A stretch of DNA of 63,039 bases, taken from contig JAACUG010000064.1 in NCBI GenBank assembly GCA_009993045.1, forward strand, positions 1 through 63,039. Reading direction: 5' to 3'. Numbering within the stretch: the first letter of the stretch is position 1; each line of letters begins with the position of its first letter. The notes under the pieces were generated by a model. It searched no databases. It saw nothing but the letters and a program-made list of their open reading frames with translations, and was not told where the DNA came from. This document shows, piece after piece, positions 36,123 to 46,800 of this stretch. The stretch comes from Cyanobacteria bacterium CG_2015-22_32_23 (GTDB lineage Bacteria > Cyanobacteriota > Cyanobacteriia > Cyanobacteriales > Cyanobacteriaceae). The position numbers and the translations under genes were made by a program.

Positions 36123-37571
36123 ATGACTTCTATAAGTGAGTTACATCAAGCCATTAAAAGTAAAAAACGTTCGGCAGTGGAAATTACCACAGAATATTTA
36201 AACACTATTGAAAAATTAGAACCACAAATTAAAAGTTTTTTATGGGTGACGAAAGATTTAGCGCTAGAAACGGCGCAAAAAGTAGATGAAAAAGTAGCCA
36301 AAGGGGAAGAAATTAATATCCTCGAAGGAATCCCCATGGCTATTAAAGATAATATGTCCACTAAAGGCATTCCTACCACTTGCGCTTCAAGAATTTTAGA
36401 GAATTTTATTCCTAGTTATGAATCTACTGTCACTCAAAAATTAAGAGATAAAGGCGCAGTAATTTTAGGTAAAACTAACTTAGATGAATTTGCCATGGGA
36501 AGTTCGACGGAAAACTCAGGTTATCAAGTCACTGCTAATCCTTGGGATATAACTAGAGTACCGGGAGGTTCTTCGGGTGGTTCAGCCGCCGCCGTTGCTG
36601 CTAATGAATGCGTGGTGTCTTTAGGTTCAGACACTGGAGGTTCAATTCGTCAACCTGCTTCTTTATGTGGGGTTGTTGGCTTAAAACCTACTTATGGTTT
36701 AGTTTCTCGTTTCGGTTTAGTTGCCTATGCTTCTTCTTTAGATCAAATTGGCCCTTTTGCTTATACTGTAGAAGATACCGCTATTTTATTACAGGCCATC
36801 GCAGGATATGACAGTAAAGATTCTACCAGTTTAAAAGTAGAAATACCAGACTATACACAATTTTTTACTACAGATTTAAAAGGCTTAAAAGTAGGAATTA
36901 TTAAAGAAACTTTTGGAGAAGGATTAGATAACGTTGTCGCCCAAAGCGTTAATCAAGCCATCAAAGAATTAGAGAAATTAGGCGCTCAAGTAAAAGAGAT
37001 TTCTTGCCCCCGTTTTCGCTATGGTTTACCTATTTATTACATTATCGCACCTTCGGAAGCCTCCGCTAATCTAGCTCGTTATGATGCTGTTAAATATGGC
37101 ATTAGACACGAAGCTGACAACCTTTTAGAAATGTACACCAGTACTAGATCTCAAGGATTTGGAGCGGAAGTCAAACGGCGTATTATGTTAGGTACTTATG
37201 CGTTATCTGCTGGTTACTATGATGCTTATTATCTCAAAGCGCAAAAAGTTCGTACTTTGATTAAAGAAGATTTTGATAACGCTTTTGCTGATGTTGATGT
37301 GTTAATTTCTCCTACTGCGCCAACTACTGCTTTTAAAGCTGGAGAAAAAACCGATGATCCCCTTAGTATGTATTTATCTGATTTAATGACAATTCCCGTC
37401 AATTTAGCTGGTTTACCCGGCATGAGTATTCCTTGCGGTTTTGATAGTCAAAATTTACCCATCGGAATGCAATTAATCAGTAATGTTTTACGAGAAGATG
37501 TCTTATTTAAAGTCGGTTACGCTTATCAACAAGCCACTAATTGGCATACAAAACGCCCGAATTTAAGTTAG
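36123..37571 (+). CDS. gatA: Glutamyl-tRNA(Gln) amidotransferase subunit A
   Basis: GatA is the glutaminase subunit of GatCAB, which converts Glu-tRNA(Gln) to Gln-tRNA(Gln). The amidase signature is complete: the catalytic Lys in [11 protein letters not shown], then [18 protein letters not shown] and [20 protein letters not shown] with the Ser-cisSer pair, and [20 protein letters not shown]. The length of 482 is normal. gatB and gatC are not adjacent. A heptamer array begins on the base after the stop codon. Confidence 0.98.
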   Translation: MTSISELHQAIKSKKRSAVEITTEYLNTIEKLEPQIKSFLWVTKDLALETAQKVDEKVAKGEEINILEGIPMAIKDNMSTKGIPTTCASRILENFIPSYESTVTQKLRDKGAVILGKTNLDEFAMGSSTENSGYQVTANPWDITRVPGGSSGGSAAAVAANECVVSLGSDTGGSIRQPASLCGVVGLKPTYGLVSRFGLVAYASSLDQIGPFAYTVEDTAILLQAIAGYDSKDSTSLKVEIPDYTQFFTTDLKGLKVGIIKETFGEGLDNVVAQSVNQAIKELEKLGAQVKEISCPRFRYGLPIYYIIAPSEASANLARYDAVKYGIRHEADNLLEMYTSTRSQGFGAEVKRRIMLGTYALSAGYYDAYYLKAQKVRTLIKEDFDNAFADVDVLISPTAPTTAFKAGEKTDDPLSMYLSDLMTIPVNLAGLPGMSIPCGFDSQNLPIGMQLISNVLREDVLFKVGYAYQQATNWHTKRPNLS

Positions 37572-37634
37572 TTAATAGTTAATAGTTGATAGTTGATAGT
37601 TAATAGTTGATAGTTAATAGTTAATAGTTGATAG
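37572..37634. repeat. Heptanucleotide array TTAATAG/TTGATAG, 9 units
   Basis: Nine perfect-register 7-bp units, each ttaatag or ttgatag, start immediately after the gatA stop codon (37569-37571). This is the clearest example of the heptamer arrays at gene borders here. Confidence 0.97.
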
Positions 37635-37720
37635 GAGTTGGGTTAGAAGTCAGGAGTAAAAGAGTGTCTAGTTAATCCTATAATCCTTTAATCCTGATAC
37701 TAGAATTATCAATTATATTT

Positions 37721-38758
37721 CTATATTTCATCGCTCATAATTCTTAACCGAATCATCTTCTCTCCACCATCATCGAGGCGCACTTCAATGGATTCACTGG
37801 TGAGTTTTTCTAAACAACTCAAAAGCGATCGCAAATTAGGACTACTTGCGCCCGTTTCTACATAAAGACGATCAGCAATACTACCCATTTTTTTCCACAA
37901 AGTATAAAGTTTCCCGACACTTTGTTCTAAATTTGTCGCTTGTTTGACTAAATCTGCCGTAATACTTAAACAATCTAATCTTAGGGCTTCATCTAAGGCT
38001 CTTTCTACATCTACCGTTGATTCTCTTAGGGTTTCTACTTGAGAAGCGGAATCTAAATATTTAGCTAGACTTTTCGCTGTGGAAGTCATTTGTTTCACCG
38101 TATCAACATCTGGATTTGCTTCCATTTCTTTACGAATTTCGGCAATTTGTTCTTCTGGTAACTTTTCTAATTCTTTCACCAACGGCGCTAAATGACGGGG
38201 TGGTAACGAACCATCAACGGCTTTTTCCTTGACAATATCAGGCAATAAATCAGAATTCATCGCTGTATATTCATCCGTTAATTGCTTTACCTCCCGACGA
38301 GTTATGCGATCGCCATTTTGAGCCGCTTCACTAACCAATTTTTGAATTTCAGGATCAGCTTTCGCCGTTTCTACAAAAGCCCGTTTACTAAAATTATTAA
38401 TAGCAGTAGGATCTAAATTACCATCTTCTAATAAAGTATCCGCACTATTAGCTAATTGGATAAAACCATAGGCTTGACTTTTGGTAATTTCCCTATTTTT
38501 TAGCCAATTCAAAAAACCCGTACCTCTACCTTCACCGCCGAATTTTTCTCGATCTCTAACAGTCCTTAAAATTCTACCACGCCAAATATCCGTCTGTAAA
38601 TCAAAGCGATCGCAAACTTTCCAAACATCTTCAACTTTTTGCAGAAACTCCTCCTCCCCGATACCCTCATCTTCAGGATTAGGTAAATCAAAATCTAAAT
38701 CTGCAGGAATAAATAAAGCCTCAGCAATATCTGAAGTGGAAGGAGAAGTATCTAACAT
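37721..38758 (-). CDS. Conserved cyanobacterial protein, unknown function
   Basis: The 345-residue soluble protein is mostly helical. Residues about 35-110 include VWKVCDRFDLQTDIWRGRIL and FLNWLKNREITKSQAYGFIQ, a helix-turn-helix-like stretch resembling DUF3102/ParB-type pieces. Residues 115-215 are rich in acidic helices, and the C-terminus ends EVRLDDGGEKMIRLRIMSDE. No catalytic motif is visible. DNA binding or a partition-like role is a guess from the helix pattern. Two HIP1 sites lie inside at 38306 and 38606 and one at 37825. Confidence 0.65.
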   Translation of the reverse strand: MLDTSPSTSDIAEALFIPADLDFDLPNPEDEGIGEEEFLQKVEDVWKVCDRFDLQTDIWRGRILRTVRDREKFGGEGRGTGFLNWLKNREITKSQAYGFIQLANSADTLLEDGNLDPTAINNFSKRAFVETAKADPEIQKLVSEAAQNGDRITRREVKQLTDEYTAMNSDLLPDIVKEKAVDGSLPPRHLAPLVKELEKLPEEQIAEIRKEMEANPDVDTVKQMTSTAKSLAKYLDSASQVETLRESTVDVERALDEALRLDCLSITADLVKQATNLEQSVGKLYTLWKKMGSIADRLYVETGASSPNLRSLLSCLEKLTSESIEVRLDDGGEKMIRLRIMSDEI

Positions 38759-38791
38759 AATCTAATGTTTCTATAGGTAAGGTACAATCTT

Positions 38792-38826
38792 AATTGTCAA
38801 TTGTTCATTGTTCATTGTCAATGTCA
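38792..38826. repeat. Heptanucleotide repeat (AATTGTC/CATTGTT)
   Basis: aattgtc, aattgtt, cattgtt and cattgtc plus a partial unit run in register between the ferredoxin gene and its minus-strand neighbour. Confidence 0.8.
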
Positions 38827-38831
38827 ATTAT

Positions 38832-39128
38832 TTACTGTGGTTTTGTATTAACACTGATAGGACCATTAACAAGAGTTTGACAAGCTAAACGATAATTATC
38901 GGGCTTTTTTTTCAATTTTCGTTCTTCAAAATCAGTTTTTGGGGATAAATTTTCTAAACCAGAAACAATTTCTACGATACAAGTGGCACATTGTCCATAA
39001 CCACCACAATTGATCAATTTTCCTCGCAATTTATAAATATCAACCCCATTTTGTAACGCTTTTTCTCTAAGATTTGCCCCCGTAGCCGCTACAACTTCTT
39101 TATTTTCTTTGATAAAAGTGATAGTCAT
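38832..39128 (-). CDS. 2Fe-2S ferredoxin-like protein
   Basis: The 98-residue protein has the plant-type cluster motif Cys41-x5-Cys47-x2-Cys50 ([10 protein letters not shown]) and the fourth ligand Cys83 (YRLACQT). It differs from photosynthetic PetF by the longer, more basic insert [10 protein letters not shown] and by the start [20 protein letters not shown], so it is one of the minor cyanobacterial ferredoxins. It is an electron carrier; its partner is unknown. Confidence 0.9.
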   Translation of the reverse strand: MTITFIKENKEVVAATGANLREKALQNGVDIYKLRGKLINCGGYGQCATCIVEIVSGLENLSPKTDFEERKLKKKPDNYRLACQTLVNGPISVNTKPQ

Positions 39129-39552
39129 GATTAATTACTCCTCGATAAAATATTAAGTTTTATATACTAATATTAAGGAATAATCAAAAAAAATGCTTTG
39201 ATAAGCAAAAGCAAAAAGTATTAAACTGAGATCTTGCACCAGAACAAAAATACTTAATACTCTAAAGTGAGGTAATCAATCTTATAGCGGTTAGTATCAA
39301 TTCTGAAACTCATTACTCATTACTTCTTACTCATTACTCCCCCTAACCAGTTAATGGGGTGTAAGATATGAGTTAAACCTGCTATCTGCCTAAATCAGAT
39401 ATTATTACGTTGAACTAAAGTAATAGCAAACACCCCTGACAACTTCCATCGTAGAATTGATATAGTTTTTGAGCAAAAGTATCGATCAATGGTTTATGAT
39501 TTGAAAATAATCAACAGTTATTAAGAAATAAAATCTTATATTAAACCTTGAT
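39129..39552. other. 424-bp intergenic region with heptamer repeats, no gene seen
   Basis: No convincing ORF lies here. It holds the divergent promoters of the ferredoxin and DUF4335 genes and the heptamer array at 39309-39336. A distant inverted pair also occurs, ggggtgt (39356 region) and acacccc (39430 region). The stretch TCTTGCA near 39232 resembles the MITE end at 14072 and could be a decayed copy. Confidence 0.5.
39309..39336. repeat. Heptanucleotide array CTCATTA, 4 units
   Basis: ctcatta, ctcatta, cttctta and ctcatta run in register. The reverse complement, taatgag, is the unit of the array at 14091-14173, here in opposite orientation. Confidence 0.85.
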
Positions 39553-41049
39553 ATGGTCATTAATGCCTCTAGTTCTTTTCGACGTTATACCCCTCCTACT
39601 TGTACTTTAGAAATCTATCATCCTCAGTCTTTTTGGGGATATTTTGGCCCTAAACCTTTTCCACAACTCTTTAGCTTTCAATTGCATTTCGATGATCCTA
39701 GAGTACCAAAAGAAGATAGAAGTACTATTATTGGAGATCGAGATTTACTAGAAAAATTAAGAAAAAAAGTACAAGAATATATCAATAATTATTTGAAAAT
39801 TACTCCTCTTACGGAAGAAGATTTAGTCTGTGAATTACCATCACAAAATGAAGAAGAATTTATCTCTCTAACAAGGGATTGTGTGCGAGGACATCGACTA
39901 TTTTATCAGTGTTTCGTACCAAAAGAAGAAACTTTAGAAGTAACCTTAAGCAATACGCAATTACTAGATTTTATCAACGCCTTGTCAGCTTATCATTTAG
40001 ATGCCACAAGAATGACCATTAGTAAAGATGAATTAGGATCTAATAATATCGGATTAGGTATTCTGATTACAACCCTTGCTTGTATGGTTGGAGGCGGTAT
40101 TTGGTGGCGTTATGAAAAACAAGTAGCAACCAATGAAATCAATAATCCTAGTCAAGCTAACATCGAAAATATTACTCCCAACGTAGAAGAATTAATACCA
40201 CCATCACCCCTTGACCCTAAAACTTTACCATCAATTGTTGCGCCAGAAGTGCCAGAAAGTCTAAAAAATAGAGAAACTTTATTACCTCCTGCGTCTATAA
40301 CTAAACCATCCATGGAAGGAGAAAACGATGCTTTAAATAATAATAACTCTGGTGTTGCTTCTCAAACTCAAATTATTATTCCACCACCACCAACACCTTC
40401 GGCGGTAAATGTACCTACTGCCACCAAGGAAAGTAATGACAATGACATAAATCCTGCAAATATCATGATGATTCAACCTTCATTACCTCCTGCGCCACCT
40501 TTATCTGTCACCCCTTCTTTTCAACCTCCTCAACCCAGCGTAAAATCAATTCCTCAATATCCTTCTCGTCTGTCTAGTTTACCTGTCTTAAAATCTAGTA
40601 ACTCAGATTCTGGTGAAAATTCTTTCCCAAATACCTCCACAAAACCCATAGAATCTAATGATGTTGTGGGTATTAATAGTTTTAATAGCGTTTCTCCTTC
40701 GGTTATCGAAAATACTCCAGATTTTACCGTTAAGACAATATCACCATCATTGAATCAACAAAAATTTGCAGGTATTATCACTAATGAAGTTAAACAATAT
40801 TTTCAGAGTAAATGGCAACCACCAGAAAACTTAAAACAAAGTATCGAATATCGCTTAAACTTTAGTCAAAATGGTTCTTTAACGAAAATTACGCCTGTAG
40901 GACAAGTTGCAACTGTATTTTTAGATCGTACAGGAATGCCTTTATTAGGGGAAAAATTAACCTCTTCTTTTACCGAGACAGATCAACTTACTGTAAGATT
41001 AATCTTAAGTCCTAACGGTAATGTACAAACTTTTAATGAATCGAAATAA
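39553..41049 (+). CDS. DUF4335 family protein with membrane anchor and TonB-like tail
   Basis: The 498-residue protein begins FRRYTPPTCTLEIYHPQSFW, the hallmark of DUF4335 (cyanobacteria only; about 1-150). One membrane helix follows (about 170-190, NIGLGILITTLACMVGGGIW). A long Pro/Ser/Asn-rich linker (200-410) leads to a C-terminal domain (about 410-498; FAGIITNEVKQYFQSKWQPP). The last domain, with a periplasmic Pro-rich linker before it, resembles a TonB-type C-terminus, an inference only. Function unknown. Confidence 0.85.
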   Translation: MVINASSSFRRYTPPTCTLEIYHPQSFWGYFGPKPFPQLFSFQLHFDDPRVPKEDRSTIIGDRDLLEKLRKKVQEYINNYLKITPLTEEDLVCELPSQNEEEFISLTRDCVRGHRLFYQCFVPKEETLEVTLSNTQLLDFINALSAYHLDATRMTISKDELGSNNIGLGILITTLACMVGGGIWWRYEKQVATNEINNPSQANIENITPNVEELIPPSPLDPKTLPSIVAPEVPESLKNRETLLPPASITKPSMEGENDALNNNNSGVASQTQIIIPPPPTPSAVNVPTATKESNDNDINPANIMMIQPSLPPAPPLSVTPSFQPPQPSVKSIPQYPSRLSSLPVLKSSNSDSGENSFPNTSTKPIESNDVVGINSFNSVSPSVIENTPDFTVKTISPSLNQQKFAGIITNEVKQYFQSKWQPPENLKQSIEYRLNFSQNGSLTKITPVGQVATVFLDRTGMPLLGEKLTSSFTETDQLTVRLILSPNGNVQTFNESK

Positions 41050-41072
41050 TAAGTTATTCGGTTTTAGGTTTA

Positions 41073-41189
41073 ATGAAAATGATTGAAGTAAAAAGTTATC
41101 CAGATTTTAAGGTTTCGCAAAAATCAATGGATTTGGTAATAAGATTTTATCAATTTAATTTAATTCCAAACCTGAAACCTGAAACCTGA
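41073..41189 (+). pseudogene. Truncated four-helix-bundle (23S rRNA IVP-like) gene remnant
   Basis: From ATG 41073 (or 41079) the frame reads KMIEVKSYPDFKVSQKSMDL followed by VIRFYQFN. This matches the N-terminus of four-helix-bundle/IVP proteins (family pattern K-S-Y-R-D-L-x-V-W-Q-K-S-M-D-L-V). It then runs into the heptamer array and stops at TGA 41187-41189, after about 38 codons instead of about 120. The rest of the gene is not seen. The conserved Trp of VWQK is Ser here. Confidence 0.65.
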
Positions 41190-41195
41190 AACCTG
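41168..41195. repeat. Heptanucleotide array AAACCTG, about 4 units
   Basis: aaacctg occurs three times in register, followed by acacctc. It interrupts the IVP-like remnant and lies upstream of ureG. It is related on the opposite strand to the array at 5694-5716. Confidence 0.85.
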
Positions 41196-41251
41196 ACACC
41201 TCTAATCAACAACTAATTCTATTTTTGCGTAACATTCAGTTATTAATTATT

Positions 41252-41848
41252 ATGAGTAGTTTTCGAGTAGGAATAGCTGGACCTGTAGGATCAGGTAAGA
41301 CAGCATTATTAGACGCTTTATGCAAAATCATGAGGGAAAACTATTCCATCGCCGCCGTTACCAATGATATTTATACCCAAGAAGATGCACAATTTTTAGT
41401 CAAATCTCAAGCCTTATCAGCCGATAGAATTAGGGGAGTAGAAACAGGAGGTTGCCCTCATACAGCTATTAGGGAAGATGCCTCTATCAATATCGAAGCC
41501 ATTGAGGAGTTAGAGAGCTTATTTGGTGACTTAGAGCTAGTTTTTGTCGAAAGTGGCGGAGACAACCTTGCTGCGACTTTTAGCCCCGAATTAGTGGATT
41601 TGACAATTTATGTTATTGATGTAGCTGCGGGAGATAAAATACCTCGCAAAGGTGGTCCGGGTATTACCAAATCTGATTTATTGGTGATTAATAAAATTGA
41701 TTTAGCGCCTTATGTGGGTGCTAGTTTAGATGTGATGACACAAGATACAAAAAAAATGCGCGGTGAGAAACCTTTTGTTTTTACTAACCTTAAAACTGGT
41801 GATGGTTTAACTCAAGTTGTTGATTTTATTCAATTTCATTATCAATAA
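41252..41848 (+). CDS. ureG: Urease accessory GTPase UreG
   Basis: UreG is the SIMIBI-class GTPase that drives nickel insertion into urease. I start at ATG 41252 ([20 protein letters not shown]). The P-loop [22 protein letters not shown], the metal-binding Cys-Pro-His in [32 protein letters not shown] and the guanine-specificity motif [12 protein letters not shown] are all present. Other urease genes are not adjacent. The upstream region contains the pseudogene and repeats. Confidence 0.97.
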   Translation: MSSFRVGIAGPVGSGKTALLDALCKIMRENYSIAAVTNDIYTQEDAQFLVKSQALSADRIRGVETGGCPHTAIREDASINIEAIEELESLFGDLELVFVESGGDNLAATFSPELVDLTIYVIDVAAGDKIPRKGGPGITKSDLLVINKIDLAPYVGASLDVMTQDTKKMRGEKPFVFTNLKTGDGLTQVVDFIQFHYQ

Positions 41849-41913
41849 ATTTTACTGCTTCGGTGACAAGACATTGTGCTATTCTAGGAAATTACTCTAA
41901 TAATTTTTAAGTT

Positions 41914-43821
41914 ATGACTGCTAATATTCCTAAATTTGACACCATTGATAACATCAAAAAAGCTCAAAATTATCTTTTCTCCCTACAACAAAATGATGGT
42001 CATTGGTGCGCCTATTTAGAGTCTAATGTTACTATTACTGCCGAAGCTGTTTTGCTTTATAAAATTTGGGGTGTCGATAATCAAAAACCTTTACATAAAA
42101 TTGAACATTATTTGCGATCGCAACAACGTAATCATGGAGGATGGGAATTATATTACGGAGACGGAGGAGATTTAAGCACATCCGTAGAAGCCTATATGGC
42201 ATTAAGATTATTAGGAGTGAGTATCGATGATAATGCCTTAATAAAAGCAAAAAAATTTATTTTGAGTAAAGGTGGTATTAGTAAAACTCGTATTTTCACC
42301 AAATTTCACCTTGCCTTAATTGGTTGTTATGATTGGCGGGGAGTGCCTTCTATTCCACCTTGGATTATGTTATTGCCGCAAAATCCCTTTTTTACCATCT
42401 ATGAAATGTCAAGTTGGGCAAGAGGTAGCACAGTACCTTTATTAATTGTATTCGATCAAAAGCCTATTTTTGCCATCGAACCGAGAATAAAATTAAATGA
42501 ATTATACAGCGAAGGCATTAATAACGTAAAATATGAGATGCCTAGTAACGGAGATTGGACTGATATATTCGGACAATTAGACAATTTATTTAAACTAGCA
42601 GAAGAATGGAATATTGTACCCTTTAAAGAGCAAAGTATTCAAGCAGCGGAAAAATGGATTATTGAAAGACAAGAAGTTAGTGGAGATTGGGGTGGCATTA
42701 TACCAGCGATGCTTAACTCACTTTTAGCCTTAAAAACCCTTAAGTATCATAGAAACGATCCCATAGTAACACGAGGATTAAATGCCGTAGAAAATTTTGC
42801 CATTGAAACCCATGATGATTATTTAGTACAAGCCTGTGTTTCACCTGTATGGGATACCGCTTGGAGTTTACGCGCTTTAGTGGAATCTGGTGTTACTCCT
42901 AATCATCCTAACCTGATTAAAGGTGGAGAGTGGTTATTAAATAAACAAATCCTTGACTATGGCGATTGGGGAGTTAAAAATCCCGAAGGAAAACCTGGAG
43001 GTTGGGCGTTTGAGTATGAAAATCGTTTTTATCCCGATATGGATGATTCGGCGGTAATTGTCATGACATTAAATCAGCTAGAATTACCTAACGAAACCTT
43101 GAAACGAGAAGCCATTTTTCGTTGTTTACGGTGGATTGAAACTATGCAATGTTATAATCACGGTTGGGCTGCTTTTGATATTAATAACGATGCAAATTGG
43201 TTAAATTTTCTTCCTTATGCTGACTTAAAAGCAATGATTGATCCTGCAACGGCTGATATTACTGCTAGAGTATTAGAAATGGTGGGAAGTTGTGACTTAT
43301 CCATCAAAGGCAATAAAATTCAAAATGCCATCGCTTTTTTAATCAAACAGCAAGAAGAAGATGGTAGTTGGTTTGGACGTTGGGGAGTAAACTATATATA
43401 TGGTACATCAGGAGTTTTATCCGCCTTAGCCGTCATCGCACCTCAAACTCATAAAAATAACATTGAAAAAGCCATTAATTGGTTAGTTAGTTGTCAAAAT
43501 AGTGACGGTGGTTGGGGAGAAACTTGTGATAGTTATAAAAATTCATTTTTGAAAGGAAAAGGAGACTCAACACCTTCTCAAACTGCATGGGCATTAATTG
43601 GTTTATTAGATGGTGGTAATGCTATTAATAAATTTGCAGAAAATAGTATTAATCAAGGGATAAACTATCTTTTATCTACTCAAAATGACATAGGCACATG
43701 GGAAGAAAAGCAATTTACTGGCACGGGTTTCCCCGGACATTTCTATATTAATTATCATTTATATCGTCATTATTTCCCTTTAATTGCCTTGGGTAAATAT
43801 GCTAAGTTTTATCTTACATAG
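41914..43821 (+). CDS. shc: Squalene-hopene cyclase
   Basis: Shc cyclises squalene to hopene, the first step of hopanoid membrane lipid synthesis. The 635-residue protein has the QW repeats typical of the family (QQNDGHWCAYLE, QRNHGGWELYYG, QEEDGSWFGRWGVNYIYGT, SCQNSDGGWGE). The catalytic acid motif D-x-D-D is at 375-378 (YPDMDDSAVIV). GTGFPGHFYINYHLYRHYFP lies at the C-terminus. Membrane-associated monotopic enzyme. The R-M gene follows 36 bp downstream. Confidence 0.97.
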   Translation: MTANIPKFDTIDNIKKAQNYLFSLQQNDGHWCAYLESNVTITAEAVLLYKIWGVDNQKPLHKIEHYLRSQQRNHGGWELYYGDGGDLSTSVEAYMALRLLGVSIDDNALIKAKKFILSKGGISKTRIFTKFHLALIGCYDWRGVPSIPPWIMLLPQNPFFTIYEMSSWARGSTVPLLIVFDQKPIFAIEPRIKLNELYSEGINNVKYEMPSNGDWTDIFGQLDNLFKLAEEWNIVPFKEQSIQAAEKWIIERQEVSGDWGGIIPAMLNSLLALKTLKYHRNDPIVTRGLNAVENFAIETHDDYLVQACVSPVWDTAWSLRALVESGVTPNHPNLIKGGEWLLNKQILDYGDWGVKNPEGKPGGWAFEYENRFYPDMDDSAVIVMTLNQLELPNETLKREAIFRCLRWIETMQCYNHGWAAFDINNDANWLNFLPYADLKAMIDPATADITARVLEMVGSCDLSIKGNKIQNAIAFLIKQQEEDGSWFGRWGVNYIYGTSGVLSALAVIAPQTHKNNIEKAINWLVSCQNSDGGWGETCDSYKNSFLKGKGDSTPSQTAWALIGLLDGGNAINKFAENSINQGINYLLSTQNDIGTWEEKQFTGTGFPGHFYINYHLYRHYFPLIALGKYAKFYLT

Positions 43822-43857
43822 AATCAATAAATAAGTAATTTTAAGATATTTTATATT

Positions 43858-46800
43858 ATGGCAAATGTCTTGATTAATCAATATCGTCGAGATTTAGAAA
43901 CCAGAATTAGATATGGTGGTAGTCGCAATGAAAGCTCCGTTAGATTTGCTTTTGCTACTCTATTAAATGGTTACTGTAAACCTCGTAATTTTATCTTAGT
44001 TGATGAGTTAACGATTAAGAGTCGCATCAATACTTCTATTCGCCCTGATGGTATTATAAAAGATGCTTTACGCCTTGACTGGGGATACTGGGAATCTAAA
44101 GACGAAAAGGATACTATAGACGCTGAAATTGAGGCTAAATTTAAGAAAGGATACCCCACTGATAATATTTTATTTGAGGATACTAAAACCGCCGTATTAA
44201 TCCAAAATGGACAAGAATCTTTGCGGATTGAGATGGAAAATGATGATGATTTAGACAAGTTAATTAACCAATTTTTAGACTATGAAAGGGCAGAAGTAAA
44301 AGATTTTCGTCAGGCTATTAATTCTTTTAGTCAAGATTTACCCACCATCTTAGATACTCTCAGAAATTTAATTGATAGTCAATCAGGGGTTTTATCCCCC
44401 TCTACCCTTAATTCTGGGAATCGCCCCCCTACCCCCAATTCTGGGAATCGCCTCCCAGCCCCCAATTCTGGGGGAGTAAGAAAAGCATTGGAAGTCCCCA
44501 ATGTTGGGGATTTAGGGGCGAAAATCAACCCCCCTACCCCCAATTCTGGGAATCGCCCCCCTACCCCCAATTCTGGGGGAGTAAGAGACGGTTTGGAAGT
44601 CCCCAATGTTGGGGATTTAGGGGCGAAAATCAGCCCCCCTACCCCCAATTCTGGGAATCGCCCCCCAGCCCCCAATTCTGGGGGAGTAAGAGACGGTTTG
44701 GAAGTCCCCAATGTTGGGGATTTAGGGGCAAATCAAAAATTTATTGAGGCAAGGGATAAATTCTTAAAAGTATGTCAAGAATCCATTAATCCAGACATAA
44801 CTATTGATGATATTAGAGAGATGATTATTCAGCATATTTTGACTGAAGATATATTTAATAATATTTTTAATGAAGGGCAATTTCACCAAGAAAATAACAT
44901 CGCTAAACAATTAAATGAAGTTATCAAAACTTTTTTTACTGGTAATGTTAAACGCAATACTTTTAAGACCATTCAAAGTTATTATAATGCTATTATTCGC
45001 ACGGCTTCAAGTATAGTTAATCACCACGAAAAGCAGAAGTTTCTAAAAGTAGTTTATGAGACTTTTTATAAAGCCTATAACCCTAAAGAAGCAGATAGAT
45101 TAGGTATAGTTTATACTCCTAATGAAATTGTTAAATTTATGGTAGAAAGTACGGATTATTTATTAACAACTCATTTTCAGAAAAGTTTAGGGGATAAAGG
45201 TGTTGAAATATTAGATCCCGCTACAGGTACTGGTACTTTTATTACAGAAATATTAGAGCGTTTATTGCCTAAAGATCTTGAATATAAATATCAGCATGAA
45301 ATTCATTGTAATGAGGTTTCTATCTTACCTTATTATATCGCAAATTTGAATATTGAATATTCTTATCAGCAGATAAAAAAGCAATATTTAGAGTTTAATA
45401 ATATCTGTTTAGTTGATACTTTACACCCTACGGATAAGGGAGAAAAACAGATGAATTTATTTGGGATGAATGAGGAAAATACTGAAAGAATTAAACGTCA
45501 AAATGAGAGAAAAATATCAGTTATTATTGGTAATCCTCCCTATAATGCCAAGCAAGAAAACTTTAATGACAATAACGCTAATCGTAAGTATAACAGTATC
45601 GATAAAAGAATAAAAAATACTTATATTAAAGAAGGTACAGCACAAAATCAAATCGTAGTTTATGATATGTACACCCGTTTTATTCGGTGGGCAACGGATA
45701 GATTAAATGATGAGGGAATTATCGCTTTTATTACTAATTCTTCTTTAATTGATGCAAGGGCTTTTGATGGTTTTAGAAAATGTTTAGAGGAAGAATTTAA
45801 CTATATTTATATAATTGATTTAGGGGGAAATATTAGGGCAAATCCTAAGTTATCAGGCACAACTCATAATGTTTTTGGTATTCAAACAGGGGTAACTATT
45901 ACTTTTTTAATTAAAATCAATAAAAAATCTAATTTACCTTGTCAAATTTATTATAATCGCCGTCCAGAATTTGACACTAACACCGAAAAGTTAGCTTTTA
46001 TTAGTCAACATATATTAGAAAATATTATCCCTAAATCAGAGTTAATAAAACCTGATAAAAAACATAATTGGATTAATCAAACTGATAATGATTTTGATGA
46101 TTTAATTCCTTTAATTGATAAGGATGTTAAAGGGGGAAAAACTAAAGCCGTTAAAAATGAGGTAACAGGAGAGTTAGAAAATAAAGTTTGTGATGAGGCA
46201 ATTTTTAAGTTATTTTCATCGGGTTTAAAAACTCAAAGAGATGAATGGGTTTATGATGTTAGCAAAGAAAATTTAGAGACAAAAGTTAAGTTTTTAATCA
46301 ATACTTATAAAGCAACTTTAAAAGATAGTAACTATCAAGATAAAGAGAAAATTAAATGGGATAGGGAGTTAACTAAATATTTAGAAAGAGGTATAGAAAA
46401 AGAATTTAATAGTCAAAAAATTATTAAAAGTAATTATCGCCCGTTTTACAGTCAATATTTTTACTTTGATAAACATTTTAATGGTATGACTTATCAATGG
46501 TTTAATATTTATAATTCAGATAATTTAGATAATAAAATTATTGCTATTTCTGGTATAGCTCATACTAAACCTTTTTCTACTTATATTATTAATAATATAT
46601 GTGATTTAGGCTTTATTGAAACTTGTCAATGTTTGCCATTATATCGCTATGAAAAAGGAGAGAGAATTGATAATATAACCGATTGGGCGTTAACAAAATT
46701 CAGAGAATACTACCATAACGTAAAACGGGCTTCTAGCCCGTCGGAGGATAACAGGCAGGATGCCTGTTTTACGGATAAAGAGAGTATTTTTTATTATGTT

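Noticed and set aside
44379-44711. Minus-strand 110-codon ORF opposite the R-M gene
   Set aside because: It is the antisense of the tandem repeat array. I use it as evidence that the repeat is open on both strands, not as a gene.
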